A DNA stretch of 62,264 bases from an uncultured Eubacteriales bacterium. Lineage in GTDB: Bacteria; Bacillota; Clostridia; Oscillospirales; Oscillospiraceae. The position numbers were made by a program, and so were the translations under genes. Positions 24,249-32,592 of this stretch are shown here, one piece after another. Location: assembly GCA_900551995.1 (NCBI GenBank), contig URXW01000006.1, positions 1-62,264 on the forward strand, in the 5' to 3' direction. Below the pieces are notes generated by a model that made no database searches, was not told the DNA's origin, and saw only the letters and a list, made by a program, of their open reading frames with translations. Numbering within the stretch: the first letter of the stretch is position 1; each line of letters starts with the position of its first letter.

Positions 24249-25131
24249 ATTCCTCGCCGTTCTCCGCCACCCATCCGCGGACGTAGTCCACGAAACGCCG
24301 CGTGGCGGCGGACAGGGCCTTTTTGTCCTTGACGGCGATGCCGATGCTGCGGTAAAACCGCTCCGGGGCGCGGCAGGCGACCACCGGGTAGGGGCTGTGG
24401 CGCACCATCAGCTCCGGCAGGAGGCTGATGCCCAGCCCCTTGGACACCATGGCGAGCATGGTGCGATCCTCCCGCGCCGTGTACTTCACGTTGGGGCGTA
24501 TGCCCATCTTGTCCAACGCCGCCGAGATCTCGTAGTCCTGCCCCTCCTCCAAAAAGATGAACGGCTCCGTGGACAGCGACGCGGCAGGGAAGGGGTCGCT
24601 GTCCGCCAGCGGGTGGCCGCAGGGCAGGATCACCTGCAATTCGTCGCGGTACAGGGCGTAGGTTTGCAGGTGCTTCACCGAGGGCAGCCGCAGGAAGCCG
24701 CAGTCCACCTTTCCCTGTAAGATCCAGTCCTCACTCTGCCCGTAGTAATCGCCGGTGACCACCTCGAACTCAATGTTGGGGTACCGCTCGCCGAAGCTCT
24801 TCAGAATGGAGGGCAGCCACTGGGCGGACACACTGGAAAAGGTGGCGACCCGCACGAAGCCGGCGTCCATGCCGTTCAGCTCCGCCGCCGACTGCATCAG
24901 CTCGTGGTGGGCGGCGCACAGCTTCTCGATACGGGGCAGCAGGGCGCGGCCGTCCGCCGTCAGCACCACGCCGCCGCGGTTGCGGCTCAGCAGGGTGATG
25001 TTCAGCTCGTTTTCCAACGCCTGCACCGCATGGCTCACGGCGGACTGGGTGAAGCTCATCTCCACCGCCGCCTTGGAAAAGCTGCCGCACTCCACGGTTT
25101 TCAAAAACATCTGGTACTTGTTCACGCTCAT
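24247..25131 (-). CDS. LysR-family transcriptional regulator
   Basis: This 294-residue regulator has the N-terminal helix-turn-helix (FLKTVECGSFSKAAVEMSFTQSAVSHAVQALE) and a periplasmic-binding-like effector domain (VATFSSVSAQWLPSIL, VDCGFLRLP, GLGISLLPELMV). The ATG at 25131 is preferred because the region upstream of it is AT-rich promoter sequence. It is divergent from the zinc-ribbon gene at 25268, its most likely target. The effector is unknown. Confidence 0.9.
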   Translation of the reverse strand: MSVNKYQMFLKTVECGSFSKAAVEMSFTQSAVSHAVQALENELNITLLSRNRGGVVLTADGRALLPRIEKLCAAHHELMQSAAELNGMDAGFVRVATFSSVSAQWLPSILKSFGERYPNIEFEVVTGDYYGQSEDWILQGKVDCGFLRLPSVKHLQTYALYRDELQVILPCGHPLADSDPFPAASLSTEPFIFLEEGQDYEISAALDKMGIRPNVKYTAREDRTMLAMVSKGLGISLLPELMVRHSPYPVVACRAPERFYRSIGIAVKDKKALSAATRRFVDYVRGWVAENGEE

Positions 25132-25177
25132 GGGTACCACCGTCCTTTCCTGCTTATTATAATACTTTTCTTCATAG

Positions 25178-25189
25178 TTGTATATACAA
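25178..25189. promoter_or_regulatory. Candidate LysR operator, perfect 12-bp palindrome
   Basis: TTGTATATACAA lies in the divergent intergenic region between the LysR gene and the zinc-ribbon gene. It overlaps the likely -35 of the LysR promoter (a TATAAT on the minus strand lies near 25157-25162). LysR sites are often T-N11-A dyads of this kind; binding is inferred. Confidence 0.4.
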
Positions 25190-25267
25190 TTATGCGTTTT
25201 ACAACTTACAAATTCTGTGATAGTATAAGGACAACGAAAGAAAACAAATAAATGGAGGTAAAAAATT

Positions 25268-25525
25268 ATGGCTATTGTTTCTAAGATGAACCGCTGCGCC
25301 GCTTGTGGCAGCACCGCGCTGACTTATTCCGAGGGCACCAAGCTCTACCGCTGCGCCGACTGCGGCGCGGAGCGTCCCGACACTATGCCCGCCGCCGATC
25401 TGGCGGCCATCAACAGCATCATCGCGTTGGGTGATACCGACGGCAAGCTGGAGGGTCTGCGTCACCGTTACGCCAACCTGGACATCACCAGCTGGAGCCG
25501 CGAGAACCGCGTCCAGATGGGTTGA
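25268..25525 (+). CDS. Small zinc-ribbon protein
   Basis: An 85-residue protein with an N-terminal zinc ribbon (CAACGS near residue 10 and CADCGA near 29) followed by a helical tail. A strong GGAGG precedes the ATG and codons are biased, suggesting good expression. It is divergent from a LysR gene that probably controls it. The family is not recognised beyond the ribbon; possible roles include nucleic-acid or protein binding. Confidence 0.75.
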   Translation: MAIVSKMNRCAACGSTALTYSEGTKLYRCADCGAERPDTMPAADLAAINSIIALGDTDGKLEGLRHRYANLDITSWSRENRVQMG

Positions 25526-25557
25526 TCAAACTGCTGCTTTTTTCAATTTACCCCTCT

Positions 25558-25604
25558 CACAAAACGAAAAACCGGCGCCGTAAGGTGCCGGTTTTTCGTT
25601 TTGT
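25558..25604. terminator. Long bidirectional terminator
   Basis: A stem of about 20 bp (CACAAAACGAAAAACCGGC and its complement) between the zinc-ribbon gene and thrH. Confidence 0.9.
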
Positions 25605-25622
25605 GCCGTGAGCCGTAGGCGG

Positions 25623-26222
25623 TCACAGAACGCCGCGGATAGCGGCGAGGAGGTCATCGTACTCCTCGAAGCACTGGATCTGGGGATAGCTCTTCTTGAT
25701 GGCTTCGGGACCCCGGAATAGGAAGCCCGCCTTGCTGTTCAGCAGCATATCCAGATCGTTGTAGCTGTCGCCGCTGGCGATGGTGTCGTAGCCGATGGAT
25801 TGCAGAGCCTTCACCGTGGTCAGCTTGGAGTGGTCGCAGCGCATGACGTGGTGGGTGATGAAGCCCTCCGCGTCGGTTTTCAGCGTGTTGCACAGCAGCG
25901 TGGGATAGCCCAGCTTCTTCATCAGGGGCATGGCGAACTGCTCGAAGGTATCGCTGAGGATGAGCACCTGCGTCATGCTCCGCAGCTCGTCCAGAAACGC
26001 CTTGGCACCGGGTAGGGGGTCAATGCGGGAGATGGTGTCCTGTATCTGGGACAGCTTCAGCCCGCGGCTGCGGAGCAGGTCAATGCGCCAGCGCATGAGC
26101 TTGTTATAGTCCGGCTCGTCCCGCGTGGTGCGGCGCAGCTCGGGGATGCCGATTTCTTCGGCAAAGGCGATCCAGATCTCGGGGACGAGAACGCCCTCCA
26201 TATCCAAACATACGATTTTCAT
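25623..26222 (-). CDS. thrH: Bifunctional phosphoserine phosphatase/homoserine phosphotransferase (ThrH)
   Basis: A 199-residue HAD-superfamily protein matching ThrH: the N-terminal LDMEGVLVPEIWIAFAEEIGI carries the nucleophile Asp in DMEG, VLILSDTFEQFA is motif II, and GDSYNDLDML is the C-terminal acidic motif. ThrH can move phosphate from phosphoserine to homoserine. Its position 16 nt after thrC supports supplying phosphohomoserine to threonine synthase in place of a GHMP homoserine kinase. Confidence 0.88.
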   Translation of the reverse strand: MKIVCLDMEGVLVPEIWIAFAEEIGIPELRRTTRDEPDYNKLMRWRIDLLRSRGLKLSQIQDTISRIDPLPGAKAFLDELRSMTQVLILSDTFEQFAMPLMKKLGYPTLLCNTLKTDAEGFITHHVMRCDHSKLTTVKALQSIGYDTIASGDSYNDLDMLLNSKAGFLFRGPEAIKKSYPQIQCFEEYDDLLAAIRGVL

Positions 26223-26238
26223 AGCAATACCTCTTTTC

Positions 26239-27690
26239 TTATTTCAAAACGTCCGCCAGCACGTAGCTTTCCATGGCGGTCTTGTCGATCACGTCCGTGT
26301 GCAGCACCGGGCGGCCCTCCAGTCCCCGGAGATTCCGGGGGATCGGCGTGCCGGTGATGCGGTGGAGCGTCTCCATCATGGCGAACTCATTTTCGCCGCT
26401 CTTTTCCCCCAGCGCGTGAAGCACGGCGGCGGGGAACTTGTAGGGCGAGGCGGTAGACAGCACCACCATGGGCACGCCATCGCGGGAATTCTTCTCCGCC
26501 ACCGCCCACGCCACGGCGGTGTGGGGGTCGCACAGGTATTTCTCCTCCCGCCACAGCTGCCCGATGACCGCCGACGCGCCCTCGTCGTTGCAGCAGCCGC
26601 AGCCAAAGACCTCCCGGAGCTGGGACAGCAGCGCGTCGCTGACCTGATACCACCCCTGGGTGTTCAGATCCCCCATAAGACCCGCCACGTAGGCGGCGTC
26701 CCGGCTCATAAGGTACAGCAGCCGCTCCAGATTGCTGGACACCAGAATGTCCATGGAGGGGGAGGTGGTCTTGTAGAAGGGGCGGCGTTTGTCGTACCGC
26801 CCGGTGGTCAGGAACTCCGTCAGCACGTCGTTGGCGTTGCTGGCGCAGATCAGACGCCCCACGGGCAGCCCCATCTCCTTGGCGAAGTACCCGGCGAGGA
26901 TGTCGCCGAAGTTGCCGGTGGGCACGGTGTAGTCCACCTTGTCGCCCGGCTTGATGCGTCCCGCCTTCACCAGATCGCCGTAGGCGCGGAAGTAGTACAC
27001 CACCTGGGGGGCAAGCCGCCCGATGTTGATGGAGTTGGCACTGGACAGCATGGCACCGTGGAGATCCCTGTCCCGGCAGGCGGCGAAAATATTCTTCACA
27101 CCGGTCTGGGCGTCGTCGAAGTTGCCGCGCACGGCGCACACCCGGACGTTGCCGCCCTCCTGCGTCGCCATCTGCGCCTGCTGCACCGGGGACACGCCGC
27201 CGTAGGGATAGAACACGGTGATGCGGGTGCCCGGCACGTCGTGGAAGCCCTCCATCGCCGCCTTGCCGGTGTCGCCGGAGGTGGCGGTGAGGATGACCAC
27301 GTCGCCCGTCATGCCCTCCGCCTTGGCGGCTGCGCCGATGAGCCGGGGCAGCACCGACAGTGCCACGTCCTTAAAGGCGGAGGTGGGGCCGTGGTACAGC
27401 TCCAGCACGTACCTGCCGCCCACCGGCACCAGCGGCGTCAGATCGGCGGTGGGGAACTTCCCCGCGTAGCTCTTGCGGACAATGTCCTCCATGTCCGGGA
27501 AGTCCGGCAGCAGCGCGTGGAGAATGTCCGCCGCCATGGTCAGCGTGTCCTTTTCCAGCGCGCCGCGCCAGTCGAAGCGCAACGCCGCCGGGTCGCAGAT
27601 GTACAGCCCCCCGTCCGGGGCGATGCCCTGCAGCACCGCGTGGGTGGAGGACGCGGTGATATTCTCGTCTCTTGTGCTGTGGTAGATCAT
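26239..27690 (-). CDS. thrC: Threonine synthase
   Basis: ThrC converts O-phosphohomoserine to threonine with PLP. The 483-residue protein has the PLP-lysine motif GPTSAFKDVA, LTATSGDTGKAA, and NSINIGRLAPQVVYYF. The ATG at 27690 has GGAGG 9 nt upstream; an upstream in-frame start would precede the promoter. It is followed by thrH and is divergent from lysC-asd. Confidence 0.95.
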   Translation of the reverse strand: MIYHSTRDENITASSTHAVLQGIAPDGGLYICDPAALRFDWRGALEKDTLTMAADILHALLPDFPDMEDIVRKSYAGKFPTADLTPLVPVGGRYVLELYHGPTSAFKDVALSVLPRLIGAAAKAEGMTGDVVILTATSGDTGKAAMEGFHDVPGTRITVFYPYGGVSPVQQAQMATQEGGNVRVCAVRGNFDDAQTGVKNIFAACRDRDLHGAMLSSANSINIGRLAPQVVYYFRAYGDLVKAGRIKPGDKVDYTVPTGNFGDILAGYFAKEMGLPVGRLICASNANDVLTEFLTTGRYDKRRPFYKTTSPSMDILVSSNLERLLYLMSRDAAYVAGLMGDLNTQGWYQVSDALLSQLREVFGCGCCNDEGASAVIGQLWREEKYLCDPHTAVAWAVAEKNSRDGVPMVVLSTASPYKFPAAVLHALGEKSGENEFAMMETLHRITGTPIPRNLRGLEGRPVLHTDVIDKTAMESYVLADVLK

Positions 27691-27745
27691 AAAAAAAGCC
27701 TCCGAAAAAACTTTTGCATTTTGCACTTGCATTTCTGACATCGCT

Positions 27746-27774
27746 ATGATACACTGTCCCCAACAAAAAAGCAA
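27746..27774 (-). promoter_or_regulatory. Promoter of thrC-thrH
   Basis: Minus strand: -35 TTGCTT (27769-27774), 17 bp, -10 TATCAT (27746-27751). Confidence 0.5.
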
Positions 27775-27861
27775 GTGTTTTTGTCTGGCGGACAAAAATT
27801 ATTTTTTTGTACCATGCGAAAAACCTTGCGTCCAATACGCACAGCAAAAAAGGAGTTTTCT

Positions 27862-29184
27862 ATGTTGAAAGTGTTGAAATTCGGCGGCTCCTCCATGGCG
27901 GACACCCACCAGCTGGAGAAGGTGCGCTCCATCGTGGAGAGCGACCCCAGCCGCCGCGTGGTGGTGGTCAGTGCCGCCGGCAAGCGTTTTAAGGAGGATC
28001 ACAAGATCACCGACCTGCTGTACCTGTGCCACGCACATTTGCAGTACGGCGTCAGCTGCGACGGGATCTTTGACATGGTTCGCAGCCGCTATCTGGAGAT
28101 ACGGGATCAGCTGGGGCTGTCCACGCCGCTGGAGGAGGAATTCGACGCCCTGCGCCGGAGGATGGATGAGGGCATTTCCGCCGACGAGCTGGTGAGCCGG
28201 GGCGAATACTTCGCCGCCCGCATTATGGCGGACTATCTGGGCTTCGACTTTCTGGACAGCAGCCTGTGGCTCCGCTTCCGCATGGACGGCACCGTGGACG
28301 AGGAGGCAAGCTATGAGGCGTTGCGCCGCGCCGCCGCCGGGCGGCGCGTGGTGATCCCCGGCTTCTACGGCGTGCTGCCCGACGGCTCCATCCACACCTT
28401 CTCCCGCGGCGGCAGCGACATCACCGGCGCGCTGGCGGCGGCCGCGCTGGACGCCGACGTGTACGAGAACTGGACGGACGTGTCCGGCTTCCTGATGGCG
28501 GACCCCAAGATCGTCCCCGATCCCCGCCCCATCGAGCGCATCACCTACGCCGAGCTGCGGGAGCTGAGCTACATCGGCGCGCAGGTGCTCCACGAGGGCA
28601 CCGTCTCCCCGGTGCGGGAGAAGAACATCCCCCTGAATATCCGCAACACCAACCAGCCCGACCACCCCGGCACCATGATCCGGGAGAGCTTCGACGAGTC
28701 GGAGACGGAGCGTTCCTCCGGCAGCATGATCACCGGCATCGCCGGGAAAAAGGGCTTCTCCGTCATCACCCTGACGAAGAACGGTATGTCCTCCGAGCAG
28801 GGGACGGTACGCCGCACGCTGGAGATACTGGAACGCTACCACATCAACGTGGAGTATATCCCCTCCGGCATCGACTCCGTGTCGCTGGTGGTGGAGACGG
28901 CGAAGGCCGCGCCCTCGTTGTATCAGGCGTTGGGCGACATCGAAAAGGAGATCAAGCCCGACAGCCTCCACGTCACCGACGGCATGGCGGTGGTGGCGGC
29001 CGTGGGACGCAAGATGGCGTTCCAGCCCGGCTCCTCCGGAAAGATCTTCGGCAAGCTGGGCGAGAACGGCATCAACATCCGCATGATCACCCAGGGGCCG
29101 GAGGAGCTGAACATCATCGTGGGCGTGGACGGCTCGGATTTCGAGCGGGCGATCCGGGTGCTCTATAACAGTTTCGTGAAATAA
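27862..29184 (+). CDS. lysC: Aspartate kinase
   Basis: Phosphorylates L-aspartate, the first step to lysine, threonine and methionine. The 440-residue protein starts with VLKFGGSSMAD, has the SRGEYFAA and FSRGGSDITGAL catalytic segments and EVWTDV-like ENWTDVSGF, and ends in two ACT domains (GKKGFSVITL and MAVVAAVGRKM onward) that usually mediate feedback inhibition. The ATG at 27862 follows AAGGAG. It lies 13 nt before asd, in one operon. Confidence 0.94.
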   Translation: MLKVLKFGGSSMADTHQLEKVRSIVESDPSRRVVVVSAAGKRFKEDHKITDLLYLCHAHLQYGVSCDGIFDMVRSRYLEIRDQLGLSTPLEEEFDALRRRMDEGISADELVSRGEYFAARIMADYLGFDFLDSSLWLRFRMDGTVDEEASYEALRRAAAGRRVVIPGFYGVLPDGSIHTFSRGGSDITGALAAAALDADVYENWTDVSGFLMADPKIVPDPRPIERITYAELRELSYIGAQVLHEGTVSPVREKNIPLNIRNTNQPDHPGTMIRESFDESETERSSGSMITGIAGKKGFSVITLTKNGMSSEQGTVRRTLEILERYHINVEYIPSGIDSVSLVVETAKAAPSLYQALGDIEKEIKPDSLHVTDGMAVVAAVGRKMAFQPGSSGKIFGKLGENGINIRMITQGPEELNIIVGVDGSDFERAIRVLYNSFVK

Positions 29185-29197
29185 GGAGGATATATCC

Positions 29198-30202
29198 ATG
29201 AAAAAATATAAGGTTGCCATCCTCGGTGCCACCGGCGCGGTGGGTCGTGAGATGATGAAGGTGCTGGCGGAGCGGGATTTCCCCGTGGCGGAGCTGCACC
29301 TGCTGGCGTCCCAGCGTTCCATGGGGCAGGCTGTCCACTGGCGTGGGCACGACATCCCCGTGGAGCTGGCGTGCGACGAGGCGTTCGAGGGCATGGACAT
29401 CGTGCTGGGCGCGGCGGAGAACGACATCGCCAAGCGGTTCGCCCCTGCCATCGTCAAGGCGGGAGCCGTGTTCGTGGACAACTCCAGCGCGTTCCGTCTG
29501 GATCCCGGCGTGCCGCTGGTCGTTCCGGAGATCAACCCGGAGGACGTGAAGAAGCACGAGGGCATCATCGCCAACCCCAACTGCACCACCATCGTCTCTC
29601 TGGTGGCGATCAACGCGCTGAATCAGGACAGCCCCATCGAGAGCATCGTTGCCTCCAGCTATCAGGCGGTGTCCGGTGCCGGAGCCGGAGGTCCCATGGA
29701 GCTGATGGACGAGGTGGAGCTGCTGCGGGAGGGCAAGAGCGTGGAGCCGAAGGTGTTCCAGTACCAGATCGCCTACAACGTCATTCCCCAGATCGGCGGC
29801 GAGGCGTTCGAGGGCTATACCTCCGAGGAGATGAAGCTGCAAAACGAGGGGCGCAAGATCATGCACCTGCCGGATCTGAAGGTCAGCTGCACCTGCGTCC
29901 GCGTCCCCGTGGTACGCAGCCATAGCGTGTCCATCGTGGTACGCACCAAGGAGAAGATCTCCGTGGAGCGCGCCCGCGAGCTGATCGCCGCCGCCCCCGG
30001 CTGCCGTCTCGTGGACGATCTCGCCGCCAAGCGGTATCCCATGCCCTTGGAGACCAGCGACCAGGATCTGGTGTTCGTGGGACGCATCCGCGACGACCTG
30101 ACCTCGGACAACGGGCTGAATATCTGGTGCTGCGGCGACCAGGTACGCAAGGGCGCGGCCACCAACGCCGTCCAGATCGCCCAGCTGCTGACCGAGCAGT
30201 GA
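29198..30202 (+). CDS. asd: Aspartate-semialdehyde dehydrogenase
   Basis: Reduces aspartyl phosphate to the semialdehyde with NADPH. The 334-residue protein has the N-terminal ILGATGAVGREM dinucleotide motif, the catalytic cysteine in NPNCTTI, and SSYQAVSGAGAGGPMEL. It directly follows lysC, completing the first two steps of the aspartate pathway, and ends at a terminator. Confidence 0.95.
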   Translation: MKKYKVAILGATGAVGREMMKVLAERDFPVAELHLLASQRSMGQAVHWRGHDIPVELACDEAFEGMDIVLGAAENDIAKRFAPAIVKAGAVFVDNSSAFRLDPGVPLVVPEINPEDVKKHEGIIANPNCTTIVSLVAINALNQDSPIESIVASSYQAVSGAGAGGPMELMDEVELLREGKSVEPKVFQYQIAYNVIPQIGGEAFEGYTSEEMKLQNEGRKIMHLPDLKVSCTCVRVPVVRSHSVSIVVRTKEKISVERARELIAAAPGCRLVDDLAAKRYPMPLETSDQDLVFVGRIRDDLTSDNGLNIWCCGDQVRKGAATNAVQIAQLLTEQ

Positions 30203-30210
30203 CCCCATAG

Positions 30211-30252
30211 AAAAAGCCGCCCGGCACCATTCCGCCGGGTGGCTTTACTTTT
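30211..30252 (+). terminator. Terminator of lysC-asd
   Basis: Stem AAAGCCGCCCGGC / GCCGGGTGGCTTT (one G-T pair) followed by a T-rich tract. Confidence 0.8.
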
Positions 30253-30272
30253 TCCGCCGAAGCATATATAAT
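30244..30272 (+). promoter_or_regulatory. Promoter of the peptide-binding lipoprotein gene
   Basis: -10 TATAAT (30267-30272) with -35 TTTACT (30244-30249), 17 bp. It overlaps the T-tract of the preceding terminator. Confidence 0.5.
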
Positions 30273-30302
30273 ATAGGAAAGTCTATTCCCGGAGGAACCT
30301 CT

Positions 30303-31901
30303 ATGAGAGCTTGGAAACGAAGTGCCGCGCTGCTGCTGGCACTGTGCATGACCGCCGCGCTGCTGGTGGGCTGCGGCGAGGATCCCAACGACGAGGACAA
30401 GCTGTCCGTCGTGATGACCGGCACCGTCTCCACCGTGGATCCCGCTCTGGCGGCTACCGCCGCCGAGCGCACCGTGGTGCTGCACCTGTTTGATAATCTG
30501 TACCGCCGCACCGCCGACGGCGTGCTCCCCGCCGCCGCCCAGTCCCATCAGACGGAGGACAACGAGGACGGCACCCAGACGTATACCTTCCGTCTGCGGA
30601 GCGACGCCAAGTGGTCGGACGGCACCGCCGTGACGGCGGGGGACTTCGTCTACGCGTGGAAGCGTCTCGTCTCCCCGGACACGGGCAGCCCCAACCGCGG
30701 TATCCTGTCCATGGTGGCGGGGTATGAGGACGCCTGCGCCGGCGACGTGGACGCGCTGGCGGTGTTCGCCGAGGACGACCACACCCTCACCGTCACCCTT
30801 TCCGCCCCCTGCTCCTACTTTGTGGACGCGGTGTGCACCGCCAGTGCCACCATGCCGGTGCAGGCAGCGGCGGTGGAGAGCGGCGAGGACTGGACGGCCA
30901 GCCGCGCCGCCTTCGTGGGCAACGGTCCCTTCCGCCGCAGCGGCAACTGGAGCGACAATCAGGTATTTACGCTGATGAAGCAGGCGGAGCACTACGACAG
31001 CCGCCGCATCCAGCCCGACCGTGTGGAGATCCTGTGCGCTACCTACGCCGACGCGGAGAAGGCCGCCGGCAACGCCGACGTGGTGGTGGGCGCGACGGGG
31101 GAGAGCAGCACCTACACCGGGGACGCCTCCGTGGGCGTGGTGCTCATCAACCAGATGGCGACCAATATGGACAGGGACGGGCTGCGCCGCGCCATGAGCC
31201 TCGTGATCGACCGCGTCAGTGGTGCCCAGACGGTGGGCGCGAACTGCGTGGCGGCGGAGGGACTGGTGCCCTACGGCATCCGCACCGCCGAGGGGGAGGA
31301 GTTCCGCACCGTCAACGGCGCGCTTATCGACAACGACCCGGACACCTACGACCAGCGGTGTGAGGACGCCGCGCAGCTGAAGCGGGAGGCGGGGCTGAGC
31401 CGCCCGGAGGCGATGGCGTCGCTGGGCACCGTGACGCTGCTCTACCGCAGCACGCCGGTGCAGGATAAGCTGGCGCGGCAGCTGCAAAAGACATGGCGGG
31501 AGAAGCTGGGGCTTTCCGTGACGCTGCAGGCGGAGGAGGGCGAGACGTTCGACCAGCTGCTTGCCGCAGGGGAGTTCACGCTGGCTCTGACGGAGCTGAC
31601 CGCCCTGTATAACGACGCCTCCGCCTACCTTGACCCGTGGCGCAGCGGCGACAGCCGTAACTGCGCCCTCATCCACATGAACGCCTACGACATCCTCATG
31701 CGCGTGGCGGCGGCAAGCACCTCCGCCGAGGCGCGGGATGCGTATTTGAAGGACGCGGAGGGTCTGCTGCTGGACGGAGCCAACGTGATCCCCGTGTACA
31801 GCGGCCGCCAGCCCTACCAGATCCGCGACGGCGTGCTGGGCGTCGGCAGCGACGGCATGGGCGCGTGGTACTTCGGCATGGCGCGCAAGGTGACGAAATA
31901 A
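30303..31901 (+). CDS. Oligopeptide ABC transporter substrate-binding lipoprotein (SBP family 5)
   Basis: A 532-residue solute-binding lipoprotein with a signal peptide and lipobox LVGC (Cys24). Family 5 features include TVSTVDPALAATAAE, LFDNLYRRTADGVLPAAAQS, FRLRSDAKWSDGTAVTAGDFVYAWKRLV and the C-terminal NVIPVYSGRQPY. It probably binds peptides for an OppBCDF-type importer, but no permease or ATPase genes are adjacent, so it is an orphan receptor. GGAGG precedes the ATG. Confidence 0.9.
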   Translation: MRAWKRSAALLLALCMTAALLVGCGEDPNDEDKLSVVMTGTVSTVDPALAATAAERTVVLHLFDNLYRRTADGVLPAAAQSHQTEDNEDGTQTYTFRLRSDAKWSDGTAVTAGDFVYAWKRLVSPDTGSPNRGILSMVAGYEDACAGDVDALAVFAEDDHTLTVTLSAPCSYFVDAVCTASATMPVQAAAVESGEDWTASRAAFVGNGPFRRSGNWSDNQVFTLMKQAEHYDSRRIQPDRVEILCATYADAEKAAGNADVVVGATGESSTYTGDASVGVVLINQMATNMDRDGLRRAMSLVIDRVSGAQTVGANCVAAEGLVPYGIRTAEGEEFRTVNGALIDNDPDTYDQRCEDAAQLKREAGLSRPEAMASLGTVTLLYRSTPVQDKLARQLQKTWREKLGLSVTLQAEEGETFDQLLAAGEFTLALTELTALYNDASAYLDPWRSGDSRNCALIHMNAYDILMRVAAASTSAEARDAYLKDAEGLLLDGANVIPVYSGRQPYQIRDGVLGVGSDGMGAWYFGMARKVTK

Positions 31902-31903
31902 GC

Positions 31904-31936
31904 GAAAAAAGAAAACCGCCCGTGGGCGGTTTTCTT
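31904..31936. terminator. Terminator of the substrate-binding protein gene
   Basis: AAAAAAGAAAACCGCCC / GGGCGGTTTTCTTTT stem, immediately followed by the 31939-31978 palindrome. Confidence 0.85.
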
Positions 31937-31938
31937 TT

Positions 31939-31978
31939 CAGGTTGTCGAGAAAAGCCAGTGGCTTTTTCGACAGCCTG
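31939..31978. repeat. 40-nt palindromic repeat, copy 2
   Basis: This copy is 37 of 40 identical to 12-51. Two of the three differences fall in the 3-nt hairpin loop. It lies between convergent genes at 31901 and 31990. Confidence 0.7.
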
Positions 31979-31989
31979 TTGTCGGGAGC

Positions 31990-32511
31990 TTAGCCCTCCA
32001 CCACCTGGGTGAAGTAGAAAGCGTTATTGGCATCCTCGCCGGCCAGCATGACCATCACGACGCTGTCGTTCAGCTCAGCAAACAGGCAGGTGTAGTCGAT
32101 CTGGGTACCCTCGTTCTCGATGGAGATAACGACCATGTCGTTGTTCTCGTCAGCACCGCAGGTGCCGGGAAGAACGCCGCCGCCCTGCACGAACTCAATG
32201 TTGGCTTCGTCCAGGAAGTTGATCTGCAGCGTGCCGCCGTAAGCCTTCAGAGTGGCGGTAGCCTGATCGTTGTCCATCTCCACGCCGTCCTTGAAGCCGC
32301 CGGCAAACTTCCAGCTGGTGCCCACGATGTCATCGGGAACCTTCACGAAGGTCATGGCCTCCAGAGGGGTGCCCTCACCGGCACCGGAGGCATCCTCCAT
32401 CTGGGTGTCGTTGTCGCCGGTGGCGTCGTCGTCGGCGGTGGTGTCATCGCCGCAGGCCACGAGGCTCAGTGCCATAACGAGAGCCAGCAGGCATGCAAGA
32501 AACTTCTTCAT
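31990..32511 (-). CDS. Hypothetical acidic lipoprotein
   Basis: A 173-residue predicted lipoprotein with signal peptide and lipobox LVAC (Cys20), then an Asp/Thr-rich acidic linker (about 21-50) and a compact beta-rich domain (about 55-173). No enzymatic motif or recognised family. Codons are biased toward highly expressed forms and the gene stands alone, consistent with an abundant surface protein. Its role is unknown. Confidence 0.75.
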   Translation of the reverse strand: MKKFLACLLALVMALSLVACGDDTTADDDATGDNDTQMEDASGAGEGTPLEAMTFVKVPDDIVGTSWKFAGGFKDGVEMDNDQATATLKAYGGTLQINFLDEANIEFVQGGGVLPGTCGADENNDMVVISIENEGTQIDYTCLFAELNDSVVMVMLAGEDANNAFYFTQVVEG

Positions 32512-32592
32512 TGATTTTGTCCTCCAATTTTCGTTTGCCCACCTTGTCGGCGGGCGTGATTTTATATAAGCCGCGAAGCGGTTTATACCGTT

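Noticed and set aside
27691..27861. A lysine riboswitch before lysC
   Set aside because: Only 171 bp separate thrC and lysC and they include the thrC promoter, too little room for the ~170-nt L-box; no conserved L-box segments are seen.
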